From an uncultured Emergencia sp. (GTDB lineage: Bacteria; Bacillota; Clostridia; Peptostreptococcales; Anaerovoracaceae), in NCBI GenBank assembly GCA_937997955.1, contig CALLDR010000038.1:11859-75858 (forward strand): DNA of 64,000 bases, given 5' to 3'. Below, in pieces: positions 9,077-18,010 of the stretch. Under the pieces are notes generated by a model. The model saw nothing but the letters and a program-made list of their open reading frames with translations, had not been told where the DNA came from and did no database searches. The stretch's first letter is position 1, and each line of letters starts with the position of its first letter. The translations under genes were made by a program, and so were the position numbers.

Positions 9077-9865
9077 CTATCTACGGTGCAAGGATAATTT
9101 TCTGATTTTTAGTTTTCTGTAAGGGGAGTACAGCATGCCCAGGCCTCTGTTGTAGGCCTTAAAGCCCCAGGTGGCGGCAAGGGAGTTCCGGCGCCTGTGC
9201 TTGCGCAGGAATTTTCGCTCTGTGCCGCCGAAGGCCGCGACGCCGCCGTCTTTGACACAGGCGATCAGGTCGTCGTTACAGGCGATATCCCGGTCAAATT
9301 CTGTAAAGGCCATGCCTACGTACTCTTCTTTGTGGGAGTCCGAGCCTCCGAAGCACTGCTTTCCGTATTTTTTGGCCAGCAGCTGGGCGACCTGGTTGGC
9401 CTGGACCGTCTCACAGGTGTTGAAGCCCTCCACAAAGTCGAACTTTCTGATCAGATGGGGATTTCTCCTCAGTTTATTGAAGAACATGGCGCTGGAGCTG
9501 CGAGGGCCGAAGGGGTGGGCCGGTCCCAGAATCCCGCCGTAATGATGTACGATTTTTTCCAGAAGCTCTATGGACATGCCCCGTATCTGCAGTACGCGAA
9601 GACAGACACCGTCGGGCATGATGACGAGAAAATGGCCCGCGTCTCTGGTATCGTATTCGACGCCCATGAGCACGACGAAATCCTGCAGCTCCCGGGGCAG
9701 AGACTCTTTGTTCTCCTGCCAGTAACGATATCCCTTGTAGGAATCGTGGTCTGTGACCAGCATGCCGTCAAAGCCCTTCTCGTGGAGCAGCTGTATATAG
9801 CGCTGGATGGGGATCTTGGCGTCTATGGACCCTGCCTTGGTGTGGCAGTGCATGTCAAATTTCAT
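9077..9865 (-). CDS. PHP-domain metal-dependent phosphoesterase
   Basis: A 262-residue PHP hydrolase. Metal ligands are visible in the N-terminal MHCHT (His-6/His-8), MLVTDHDSYKGY, GPAHPFGPRSS and GGSDSHKEEYVG motifs, in the order expected for the trinuclear PHP site. Relatives hydrolyse small phosphoesters such as nucleoside 3',5'-bisphosphates or polynucleotide ends; the substrate here is unknown. The gene is monocistronic, with a terminator immediately downstream. Confidence 0.85.
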   Translation of the reverse strand: MKFDMHCHTKAGSIDAKIPIQRYIQLLHEKGFDGMLVTDHDSYKGYRYWQENKESLPRELQDFVVLMGVEYDTRDAGHFLVIMPDGVCLRVLQIRGMSIELLEKIVHHYGGILGPAHPFGPRSSSAMFFNKLRRNPHLIRKFDFVEGFNTCETVQANQVAQLLAKKYGKQCFGGSDSHKEEYVGMAFTEFDRDIACNDDLIACVKDGGVAAFGGTERKFLRKHRRRNSLAATWGFKAYNRGLGMLYSPYRKLKIRKLSLHRR

Positions 9866-10044
9866 AAAAAGATCACTTCCTTTCCTATAGTTTATACCGG
9901 AAATGGATCGGATACAAGTTAAGAATCTGTGAAGAAAGTGATTAAATTATGGAAGGAGACGGCAGGCTGATGGCGCAATATTGAACGCACTCTCCAAAAG
10001 AGTGATTTTCTGGAATTTGCTTAAAGCTGATCTGTGCCGCCAAT

Positions 10045-10998
10045 TTAGCTGGTGGCGGATTTTTCCTTGATGAAATCCAGGAATGCTTTGACCGATTTAG
10101 GCATATAGGCATTTTTCTTATAGTAAAATTGCGAAGTGCGTTTAGCGAGAGGGCTGTCAATTTTGTAGAAGCACAGATTGGATGTCGGTTTGACGCCTTC
10201 CAGGGTTGAGGCACGTATAACGGTTGCGCCGAAGCCTCTTGCGGCCAGGGCATAGCAGGTAGACATCTGATCAAGATTGTGAATGATATTTACCTTGAGC
10301 CCATGCTCCTCGAACATGGCGATCAGCCGGGCATATAGGTCGCTGCTTTTTCTGATGGTGAGGAAATCGTAGTCCCTGAATAGTGAAATGGGTACGGATT
10401 TTTGTGCGTGTTTAAGCTGCTTATCAGAGAGAATTTCATCGTAAGAGATAGCGTATTCTTTTAAGCGTTCATTGATCGGAGCTTTGGCAGGGACGCCTAA
10501 TACGATAGCCTCAAAATCTAAAAACTGACTGCCGAACTCCTCGACTTCATAAGAATTGCTGGACAGGGTCAGATCAAGCTCTCCTCTTTTCAGCTTTGCC
10601 TTCAATTCAGGGGTCGAGTTGTTTTCCTCGATAAAAAATTTGATATTCGGGTATATGCGGGAAAATTTTTCCATGAGATCGGGCAGAGTATAGCTGCAGA
10701 AATACGTTGATGTACCGATAGTGATACTACCGGCTTTCAGAGCGTTCAGATCGCTGAAATATTCTTTGTAGGAATTTTCAATGGTTGCTATGTGCTCGAT
10801 GCATTTGATGTAGTATTCCCCACTGGGAGTCAGGGATATGGGATTGGTGTGACGATCAAAGAGCTGGGTGTTTAAACTTGTCTCTAATTTTTTGATAATT
10901 GCGCTCAAAGCCGGCTGGGAAATATAGTTTTTCTCTGCTGCTTTGGAGAAGCTTCTGTATTTATATACTTCATAGGCGTATTTCATGTTTTTTTCCAT
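10045..10998 (-). CDS. LysR-family transcriptional regulator
   Basis: A 317-residue LysR protein: winged helix-turn-helix at residues 5-62 (SFSKAAEKNYISQPALSAII) and a substrate-binding domain from about 95. It is divergent from the rraA1 operon with 122 bp between starts, the usual arrangement for a LysR activator of a neighbouring catabolic operon. The inducer would be an intermediate or the imported substrate of that operon (inference). Start ATG at 10998; the alternative ATG five codons downstream cannot be excluded. Confidence 0.9.
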   Translation of the reverse strand: MEKNMKYAYEVYKYRSFSKAAEKNYISQPALSAIIKKLETSLNTQLFDRHTNPISLTPSGEYYIKCIEHIATIENSYKEYFSDLNALKAGSITIGTSTYFCSYTLPDLMEKFSRIYPNIKFFIEENNSTPELKAKLKRGELDLTLSSNSYEVEEFGSQFLDFEAIVLGVPAKAPINERLKEYAISYDEILSDKQLKHAQKSVPISLFRDYDFLTIRKSSDLYARLIAMFEEHGLKVNIIHNLDQMSTCYALAARGFGATVIRASTLEGVKPTSNLCFYKIDSPLAKRTSQFYYKKNAYMPKSVKAFLDFIKEKSATS

Positions 10999-11048
10999 AA
11001 TGTCTCCTCATACAAAAAAATCTATAGAATTTATACAATTATTTATAT

Positions 11049-11077
11049 TTGATTATATCACCGTTTTGTACTATAGT
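11049..11077 (+). promoter_or_regulatory. promoter of the rraA1 operon
   Basis: TTGATT (11049-11054), a 17-bp spacer and TATAGT (11072-11077). The AT-rich divergent intergenic region upstream is the likely LysR binding region. Confidence 0.65.
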
Positions 11078-11120
11078 AAAGACATGAGATCTCAGAAAAT
11101 TCTAATCAGGAGGAATTTAT

Positions 11121-11798
11121 ATGCAGGCAGTTGCAAAAGAAATCGTTGAAAAGTTGGGAGAACTATCGACCTCATGTATATCTGATGCTTTAGACAAAAT
11201 TGGCATAGAGGGGGCGCTGTTTGGGATTAAAGGGCAGACAAATAAAAAAAGAATTTGTGGACAAGCCTTTACTGTCCATTATGTGCCATGCGGCGCCATA
11301 AAGGGAACAGTCGGTGATTTCCTTGATGAAGTAGAAGCTGGACAGGTTGTAGTGATTGATAATAGTGGAAGGTGTGATTGTACGGTTTGGGGTGGTATCA
11401 TGGCCCATGTATCTAATCACAAGAAGCTTTCAGGAACCCTGATTGATGGCGTATGCAGAGATATCAGTGAAATCAATAAGGCGGACTATGCCGTGTTTTC
11501 AAAGGGCACTTATATGAGAACGGGAAAGGATCGAGTCGAAGTGGATTATATAAATAAACCAGTCTCTGTTTCCGGTATACATGTGAGCCCTGGGGATTTG
11601 ATTGTCGGTGATGAAAATGGAGCGGTATGCATTCCTCTGGAATATGTCGAAAAAGTATATGAAATTGCGATGCAGATCGACAAGGCAGAGAATAACATTG
11701 TTGCGGAGACCAGCAATGGCAGCAGTCTCAAGGCGGCCAGAGAAAAATACGGATATCATCAGCTGCAAAGCCATACAGAAGGAGGAAGTCTGAAATAA
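11121..11798 (+). CDS. RraA-family aldolase/decarboxylase-like protein 1
   Basis: A 225-residue RraA/HMG-aldolase-fold protein. The DGVCRD motif (residues 109-114) supplies the catalytic Arg and Mg2+-binding Asp known from 4-hydroxy-4-methyl-2-oxoglutarate aldolase, and GGIMAHVSNHK precedes it. Many homologues are named RraA (RNase E inhibitor), but retention of the RD motif and the transporter/aminotransferase neighbours favour an enzyme cleaving or decarboxylating a 2-oxo acid. ATG 11121 has AGGAGGA eight bases upstream. First gene of a four-gene operon that also contains a second RraA protein. Confidence 0.85.
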   Translation: MQAVAKEIVEKLGELSTSCISDALDKIGIEGALFGIKGQTNKKRICGQAFTVHYVPCGAIKGTVGDFLDEVEAGQVVVIDNSGRCDCTVWGGIMAHVSNHKKLSGTLIDGVCRDISEINKADYAVFSKGTYMRTGKDRVEVDYINKPVSVSGIHVSPGDLIVGDENGAVCIPLEYVEKVYEIAMQIDKAENNIVAETSNGSSLKAAREKYGYHQLQSHTEGGSLK

Positions 11799-11903
11799 AC
11801 TGGATTGAGACGGTTTTAAGGCATTAGAAAAACAAACAGGATCACAGAAAGACAATGTCATCAGGCTAAGAGACGGCATTGTACAGAAAGGTGGATTATA
11901 AAA

Positions 11904-13139
11904 ATGAAAAAATTGTTAAAAGTTATGCGATCGCCTGGAACGCTCTTTGCTGCGTTGATCTTAGGTATGGTAACCGGCATTATTTTCCCGGGGTTCGGCA
12001 TCGCCCAGGGATTCATCGGTACGCTATTTGTACAATTATTGAGAATGGGCGTCGTTCCTCTGGTTCTCGTCAATGTCATGTATGCCATCGTCGGCCTTGG
12101 TGACGCTAAGAAACTGGCAAGTATAGGCGGCAAAACAATAGGCTTTTTCATGATTACAACTTTTTGCGCAGCATTCTTAGGATGTGTCACAGCAGCAATA
12201 ATAAAACCAGGCGTAGGATTTGTTTACTCTGAAATGACTGAAACCGTGGCAGAGGAGGGAAATACCTTTCAGGATTTCATTCTAAGTATGGTGCCGACAA
12301 ACATTTTGACCGCATTGTCCGAAGGGAATATGCTTCAAATTGTCGTATTTTCTGTAATCGCGGGAATTGCAGTGCTGTATCTCGGTGAAAAACACAGAAG
12401 CGCGTTGGTCACAGGTCTGGAGGCAATCAGCAAAATGCTGATGAAGATTCTGGAAGGAGTATTAACTACTGCGCCGGTCGGCATTTTTTCTTTAGGCTGT
12501 AATACTATGGCCAGCTATGGCGTAGATGTCATTAAGCCTGTATTGAAGCTCGTGCTAAGTGCGTATAGCGCAGGTCTGATTCAGCTGATTATCATATATC
12601 CGCTTTTATATTTTATCGTAACCAGAAAGAACCCGTTTGCATTTTTAAAGAAGATGCCGCCGGTCTGGATTACAGCGTTCAGTACCAGGAGCACCAATGC
12701 GACGCTGCCAGTTTCTCTCTCAAATAGTAAAGAACGAGTAGGCGTTTCGGAGAGTGTAGCCGACTTTGTTATTCCATTTGGCGCCAGTGTCAATTGTGAT
12801 GGAGCTGCATTTTTCCTCGGTATTGCGGCAACCTTCGTTGCTCAGAGCATTGGTATGGAAATCACCTTCACAAAGCTATTGCTCATGGCGCTGATAGGCG
12901 TATTCGTTACGCTGGGAAATACAGGTATTCCAAACTCCATGTTTGTTATGATCCCTGTAATGCTGTCAACCTTCGGCCTGCCGCTTGATTTTATGAGCAT
13001 TATGGGCGTTTATCCGATCATAGATTCGATTACCACAACTTGTAATGTAACAGGAGATAATACTGTGGCAGCGTTGATTGATGCATTGGAAAAGAAAAAG
13101 GCAAGAAAACAGAGCGGTGCAGTTGTATCCCGAAGCTGA
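11904..13139 (+). CDS. dicarboxylate/amino acid:cation symporter (DAACS family)
   Basis: A 411-residue GltP/DctA-type sodium or proton symporter. Family landmarks are FIGTLFVQLLRMGVVPLVLVN near the N-terminus, a serine-rich re-entrant loop region (TAFSTRSTNATLPVS), FVIPFGASVNCDGAAFFLG, and a tail with VYPIIDSITTTCNVTGDNTV carrying the substrate-coordinating Asp/Thr/Asn positions. It likely imports an acidic amino acid or C4-C6 dicarboxylate that feeds the next two genes. ATG 11904 is preceded by AAAGGTGG. Confidence 0.9.
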   Translation: MKKLLKVMRSPGTLFAALILGMVTGIIFPGFGIAQGFIGTLFVQLLRMGVVPLVLVNVMYAIVGLGDAKKLASIGGKTIGFFMITTFCAAFLGCVTAAIIKPGVGFVYSEMTETVAEEGNTFQDFILSMVPTNILTALSEGNMLQIVVFSVIAGIAVLYLGEKHRSALVTGLEAISKMLMKILEGVLTTAPVGIFSLGCNTMASYGVDVIKPVLKLVLSAYSAGLIQLIIIYPLLYFIVTRKNPFAFLKKMPPVWITAFSTRSTNATLPVSLSNSKERVGVSESVADFVIPFGASVNCDGAAFFLGIAATFVAQSIGMEITFTKLLLMALIGVFVTLGNTGIPNSMFVMIPVMLSTFGLPLDFMSIMGVYPIIDSITTTCNVTGDNTVAALIDALEKKKARKQSGAVVSRS

Positions 13140-13157
13140 GAGAGGAGGTAACCCAGG

Positions 13158-14336
13158 ATGACATTTAATAAAAATATCGATAAAATAAAACCATCGAGAT
13201 CTATGGTGATCATGCAGAAAGCTAATGAGCTCAAGAAAGTGGACTCTGAGATTGTGGATCTCGCAGGCGGAGAACCGGATTTTGATACGCCTGCAAGGAT
13301 AACGATGGAAATGATCAAACATGTCAGCGACGGCTACACTCACTACACTGTCGGTCCAGGACTTCCGGAACTCAGAAAAAGGATTGCGCAAAAACTGCGC
13401 GTGGAAAATCACTGCCACTATACCAGTGATGAGATTATTGTCACACCGGGAGGGAAATACGCAATTTATATGGCAGCAGCAACCTTGCTGAATGAGGGCG
13501 ATGAAGCGATCTACCTGAATCCCGGCTGGGTTTCCTATCCCTCCATTATTGAAGCGGTAGGCGCTCACAGTGTGCCGGTGAATCTTGACTATGAAAATCA
13601 GTACGCAATTACCTTGGATAAGCTTGAGGAAAAGTACAGTGAGAAGACGAAGCTGCTCATTATCAATTATCCAAACAACCCTACAGGGAGCATTCTTCAT
13701 CCGGAGGAGATGAGGGTGATTAAGCAGTTCCTCTCAGCACATGAGGATATTTGGCTGATTTCCGACGAAATGTATGAGCGGATCACTTTTGACCAGGCAA
13801 ATAATATCAGCCCGGCCTCAGACGAAGAACTCAAAAACCGAATTATTACGATAAACGGATTTTCCAAGAGCGTGGCAATGACCGGCTGGCGAATGGGATA
13901 TCTGGCGGGATCAATGGAGTTTGTGAAACGGGCGAACAAGCTTTTTCAGCATACGATCAGCTGTGTCAGCGGATTCATCCAGAAAGCTGGTATTGTCGCT
14001 TTGGATTGTGTTAACGAGATTGAGCTTATGAGGCAGACTTATGAAGAAAGAAGAAACTTTTTCATAAATGCCCTCAATGAAATACCTGGCGTGGAGTGCC
14101 GAATTCCAGAGGGCGCGTTTTATGCATGGGTAAAGTTTGATATTCCAGGTATGGATTCTGAAGAGATATGCCGATATGTTTTGGAAGAAGGCAAGGTAGT
14201 CGGTGTGCCAGGGATATCCTACGGAGAAGAGGAAATTGTGGCCATGAGATTTTCTTTTGCAAATTCGATGGAGAATCTGACGAAAGCAGCTTCACAGCTG
14301 AATGCTGCATTAAAGAAACTGAGAGGAGAGAAATGA
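13158..14336 (+). CDS. class I/II PLP aminotransferase
   Basis: A 392-residue aspartate-aminotransferase-superfamily (subgroup Ib-like) enzyme. Visible are AGGEPDFDTP (37-46), the YTVGPGLPELR substrate loop, NNPTG (173-177), SDEMYE with the PLP-N1 Asp, the Schiff-base Lys in INGFSKSVAMTGWRMGY (Lys 237), and the C-terminal MRFSFAN segment replacing RxSFA. It would convert the imported amino acid to its 2-oxo acid, the substrate type of the flanking RraA-fold proteins. AGGAGGT precedes ATG 13158; 18 bp follow the symporter. Confidence 0.9.
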   Translation: MTFNKNIDKIKPSRSMVIMQKANELKKVDSEIVDLAGGEPDFDTPARITMEMIKHVSDGYTHYTVGPGLPELRKRIAQKLRVENHCHYTSDEIIVTPGGKYAIYMAAATLLNEGDEAIYLNPGWVSYPSIIEAVGAHSVPVNLDYENQYAITLDKLEEKYSEKTKLLIINYPNNPTGSILHPEEMRVIKQFLSAHEDIWLISDEMYERITFDQANNISPASDEELKNRIITINGFSKSVAMTGWRMGYLAGSMEFVKRANKLFQHTISCVSGFIQKAGIVALDCVNEIELMRQTYEERRNFFINALNEIPGVECRIPEGAFYAWVKFDIPGMDSEEICRYVLEEGKVVGVPGISYGEEEIVAMRFSFANSMENLTKAASQLNAALKKLRGEK

Positions 14337-14337
14337 G

Positions 14338-14997
14338 ATGAAACTCTGTAGGATTAACCTCAGCTATCAAAGACCGGATGCAGCGCTGGTGCAGGCGTTT
14401 GAGGGGCTGCCTGCGGCAAATATTGACGACTGTCTTGGAAGGATGTCGGCTGTCGATGCGAAAATTCGGCCAGTCAACAAAGCTTCGCTTTTAGGTACGG
14501 CATTTACCATTAGAGTTCCTGCTGGTGATAATCTGTTGTTTCACTATGCCATGGATATGCTGCAGCCAGGCGATATCGCCGTAATTGCTGCAGGAGGCTT
14601 CGAAGAGAGGGCAATCTTTGGGGAACTGATGGCAACATACTGTCAAAGCAGAGGTGCGGCAGGAATTGTCGTCGATGGGTGTGTCAGGGATTATGAGGAA
14701 CTGTCCCAAATGACGATGCCGGTTTATGCCAAAGGTGTGTCGCCGAACGGCCCGTATAAAAATGGGCCGGGCACTATTGGAGAACCGGTTTCTATTGGAG
14801 GACAGGTCATTTGTCCTGGAGATATACTCGTCGGCGATGGTGATGGACTTGTAGTTATCGACCCAAAGATTGCGGAAGAACTACTGAGGGAAGTCGTTGC
14901 TGTCAACAAAAAAGAAGAGGGAATAAAAAAGAACATCTTGGAAAGAGGCACCTATGAAAGAACATGGGTTGGTGAAAAGATGGCAGAATTTCTGTGA
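14338..14997 (+). CDS. RraA-family aldolase/decarboxylase-like protein 2
   Basis: A 219-residue paralogue of the first RraA protein, but clearly divergent from it. The catalytic DGCVRD motif (113-118) is retained, with GELMATYCQSRGAAG before it and a PGDIAVIAAGG strand at 77-87. The start almost abuts the aminotransferase stop (TGA then ATG), so translation is probably coupled. Two RraA-fold enzymes in one operon could act on successive intermediates or form a hetero-oligomer; this cannot be decided from sequence. Confidence 0.85.
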   Translation: MKLCRINLSYQRPDAALVQAFEGLPAANIDDCLGRMSAVDAKIRPVNKASLLGTAFTIRVPAGDNLLFHYAMDMLQPGDIAVIAAGGFEERAIFGELMATYCQSRGAAGIVVDGCVRDYEELSQMTMPVYAKGVSPNGPYKNGPGTIGEPVSIGGQVICPGDILVGDGDGLVVIDPKIAEELLREVVAVNKKEEGIKKNILERGTYERTWVGEKMAEFL

Positions 14998-15351
14998 ACG
15001 TTATAGACTGCTGTAAAACCGGATTGTTCATAGTAGTTTCGCTTCGCATTATTACACATTTTACTAAGAGGGCGGCCTTGCTAATGCTTGGCCGCCTGAA
15101 TTACAGTGACGGGCTTATGAATTTGTACATTCGTTGTTGTGCTTTTTAGGCTTTTTGCTGTGACCAGTAATTTTTTGATTTCGGATGGTGTCCGATATTT
15201 CTTTGAAAAATCAATACCTGTCACGGCTCCGATTTCCTTTGGCCGCAGCGGGTTTGGAGATTTACAGGCTTAAAGAGCTGCAAAACCAGCGAAATAAAAC
15301 TTGCCACGGGGCGTGGAATCGGGTATCATAATAGCGAAGGAGAGCTAAGCT
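14998..15351. other. gene-poor intergenic region with a strong hairpin
   Basis: GGCGGCC/GGCCGCC (about 15070-15096) forms a stable hairpin without a T-tract on either strand; it may still stop or protect the rraA2 transcript. The rest holds only a low-confidence minus-strand reading frame (listed separately) and the region upstream of the PucR gene. Confidence 0.5.
15081..15224 (-). pseudogene. possible small ORF or coding relic
   Basis: The minus strand is open for 60 codons in this interval with protein-like composition (ending in VIQAAKH and then TAG). The only usable start is GTG at 15224, giving 47 residues, with AAAGGA about 12 bases upstream. No family is recognised and no ATG exists, so this may be a remnant of a lost gene or chance. 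Confidence 0.2.
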
Positions 15352-16503
15352 ATGTTCGTATCACTGGAAGAAATCTTGAAAAATACCTTGTTTTGGGATG
15401 CAAAAGTGCTGGCAGGAAGAAATGGTCTGAACCGGAAAATCAACAGGGTTTCTGTTTTTGACTGCGCTGTAAGTGACCAGCTTATTGAGCGTAAGATATT
15501 GGCTGAGGGAGATTTGTTCATTACATGTCTGGAGCAGTTTAAAGGTGAAACAGAGAACATTCACATCTATATCGACACGCTGATTCGAGCAGGGTGCGCC
15601 GGGCTGCTCGTGGTGACCGATGAGATGCTCTATGTGCTGACGCCGGATGTTTTAGATACGTGTGACCAGGCTGGATTTCCCGTAATTTTGATACCACAGG
15701 ATCATCCCTATGCCCTGCTGATAGATACGGTGAACAAATACATCGCCATGGATAATATCAACACCATGAATTCCCTGAAGCTGGAGAAGATCATGCTGGG
15801 GAATATCAGATCCAGTGAAAAAATGGAAGTGCTCTACAGCATCAATCCGGATATAAGGCAGTACATCAGAGTTATCAACGTTCAAGGATCATTCAACTCT
15901 GACATTGCCCAGATGGAGATGCATATATATTATTTAAACCAGCAAAAGGATATCTATGTCCGCATGCGCAACTATATGACTCTCATTCTCAGTGAATCCA
16001 ATGAAAAAGCGCTCCGGCACCACAGCGATGCGACGACGATTCGACTAAAGGAATTCATTGAGGCTCCGGTGATCGGCTACAGCCGCATTTATCCCAGAAA
16101 GGATATCGGCAACGCCCTGGAGGAAGCAAAACGAGCCCTGGAAACAGCAAAAGCGATGGATATGACGATCACTGCCTACGATCCCATGTCCGTGCTGCAG
16201 CTTTTGCTGGCGGTGCGGGATACCCAGGAGGCCTGCGATTTTTATAACGCCTATGTCAATGCTATCGCGCAAAAGGTCTCGGCTGAAAGCCTGTCAGAAA
16301 TGCTGCTGACGATGGAAACCTTTGTCGCGAAACAAGGCAACTTCCAGGAAACCGCTGCCGTCATGCGTCAGCACGAAAACACCATACGTTATCGGGTCAA
16401 TAGAGTAAAAGCGGCATTGAATATGGAAGATGATAATGTTAAATTCCATGAGACTGTGGCGATCGCCGTCAAGCTGCGTTCTTTGATCGGGGAAAGCCTG
16501 TAG
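15352..16503 (+). CDS. PucR-family transcriptional regulator
   Basis: A 383-residue regulator with an N-terminal purine-catabolism-regulator-like sensor domain (VSLEEILKNTLFWDAKVLAG through about residue 125) and a C-terminal PucR helix-turn-helix: the final 60 residues contain NFQETAAVMRQHENTIRYRVNRVK. Such proteins control purine/allantoin or amino acid catabolism genes. It lies upstream of an NCS1 permease and a racemase, in the same direction but separated by a terminator, which fits control of those two genes. Confidence 0.88.
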   Translation: MFVSLEEILKNTLFWDAKVLAGRNGLNRKINRVSVFDCAVSDQLIERKILAEGDLFITCLEQFKGETENIHIYIDTLIRAGCAGLLVVTDEMLYVLTPDVLDTCDQAGFPVILIPQDHPYALLIDTVNKYIAMDNINTMNSLKLEKIMLGNIRSSEKMEVLYSINPDIRQYIRVINVQGSFNSDIAQMEMHIYYLNQQKDIYVRMRNYMTLILSESNEKALRHHSDATTIRLKEFIEAPVIGYSRIYPRKDIGNALEEAKRALETAKAMDMTITAYDPMSVLQLLLAVRDTQEACDFYNAYVNAIAQKVSAESLSEMLLTMETFVAKQGNFQETAAVMRQHENTIRYRVNRVKAALNMEDDNVKFHETVAIAVKLRSLIGESL

Positions 16504-16602
16504 CAGTGTCGGAGTTTGACGTGAGATGCAGGAAAACAGTGGGAAAAGGTGTAAGACAACGCGCACATAAAACACATCTTTTGGTTTTGTTAATAACAGA
16601 TT

Positions 16603-16634
16603 GGGATTTTTTCAAAAAATCCCTTTTTCTTTTG
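16603..16634 (+). terminator. intrinsic terminator
   Basis: GGGATTTTTT (16603-16612) and AAAAAATCCC (16614-16623) form the stem; TTTTTCTTTTG follows. It separates the PucR transcript from the permease gene. Confidence 0.8.
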
Positions 16635-16705
16635 TGATTATATTGAAGAAAGATTGACAGCAGTCCCATATAATTTGTCCATAATCTTTTAAGGAGGAAC
16701 CGTCA

Positions 16706-18010
16706 ATGGATGAAAAGAAGAAAAGGGCCAGTGTAGAGACGACGACGCTGGAGCGCGTATCGCCTGAAGAAAGAAAGAGCTGGGTAGATGTTGCCCTGAT
16801 TCAGGCGGGCGTATTTATCTGTGTGCCGTCCCTTTTAGTTGGAGGTTTGCTGGCGAGCAGCATGTCCATGGCTAACGCTATTATCGCAGGCGTATTGGGA
16901 TACGCTATTTCCGTACTTATCGCAATTCTCACCGGTATTATCGGCGTGGATCTTCACGTCCCGACCTGCGTAGTCACCAAATCTTCCTTTGGTGAAACAG
17001 GATCCAGAATTATCGTATCTCTGGTATTCGCGATTGCTTCAATCGGTTGGTTCGCTGTTCAGAACAATGTCTGCGGCAGCGCGTTCTCAAGTTTTATGGC
17101 AACTATGGGCGTATCTGTGCCGGCGAATCTGTCTGCTGCCATTTGGGGCATTATCATGCTGATCACAGCCGTCATCGGCATCGATTCTTTGAAATGGCTG
17201 AACCAAATTTCAGTGCCTGCCTTGGTTATCATTATGGCGGTGGGGTGCTATATGGCGGTTAAAACCTATGGCACAGACCAGTTGGGCGCAGCGACAGAAG
17301 AAACCATGGGCATTATAGACGGGATCGCGCTGACCGCCAGCTTTATGGGTGTCACCATGTCATGCGCCCCTGACTTTACCCGGTATCAAAAAAGCCGCGG
17401 CGGCGTCTGGGCCTCTTCTATCGTCGGCATCATGCCTGCTGGCATAGCGTTGCTGCTCATGGGCGCCGTGCTGACTAAAATTGTTGGAGAAAACGACCTG
17501 AGCTTGATTATGTGCATGATCGGCCTGCCGATCCTGGGCACTATCGTTTTGATCCTGGCAACATGGACCACTAACACGACCAACGCCTATACGGCAGGTA
17601 TCAATATGGTTATGCTGTTCAAGCTAAAAGATGAGAAGCGCGCGTTTGTTACCGGCGTTGCGGGCGTCATTGGTACAGTGCTGGCGGTACTGGGACTGCT
17701 CAATAACATAAGCACGTTCTTTGACTGGCTGGGATATCTGTTCCTGCCGGTAGGCGGCGTTATGGTTGGTGATTATTGGATCCTGCGGAAAGCAGAAGCG
17801 GAAAATTGGGGCTACTGCAAGGGCTTCAACTGGGCCGGAGTCATCTCTTGGATTTGCGGCGCGCTCGTCTCAGTCTATACACCAGTTAGTTGGGCGATCT
17901 TTCTTGGATTTGCAGTTTCCGCGGCTGGATATGTAGTGCTGTACAGAATTCTGCCGAAGAAGGAAGAAACGGATCTGGATGGCAGAAATTTGAATCGGGA
18001 GGCGATGTAG
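16706..18010 (+). CDS. NCS1-family cytosine/purine permease
   Basis: A 434-residue, roughly 12-helix permease of the CodB/NCS1 group. The N-terminal DVALIQAGVFICVPSLLVGG, GIIGVDLHVPTCVVTKSSFG and IASIGWFAVQNNVCGSAFSS are the conserved helix 1-3 regions, and SCAPDFTRYQKS lies in the central part. NCS1 proteins import nucleobases, allantoin, hydantoins or related compounds. With a hydantoin-racemase-type gene directly downstream, a hydantoin or allantoin-like substrate is a reasonable inference. AGGAGGA precedes ATG 16706. Confidence 0.9.
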   Translation: MDEKKKRASVETTTLERVSPEERKSWVDVALIQAGVFICVPSLLVGGLLASSMSMANAIIAGVLGYAISVLIAILTGIIGVDLHVPTCVVTKSSFGETGSRIIVSLVFAIASIGWFAVQNNVCGSAFSSFMATMGVSVPANLSAAIWGIIMLITAVIGIDSLKWLNQISVPALVIIMAVGCYMAVKTYGTDQLGAATEETMGIIDGIALTASFMGVTMSCAPDFTRYQKSRGGVWASSIVGIMPAGIALLLMGAVLTKIVGENDLSLIMCMIGLPILGTIVLILATWTTNTTNAYTAGINMVMLFKLKDEKRAFVTGVAGVIGTVLAVLGLLNNISTFFDWLGYLFLPVGGVMVGDYWILRKAEAENWGYCKGFNWAGVISWICGALVSVYTPVSWAIFLGFAVSAAGYVVLYRILPKKEETDLDGRNLNREAM

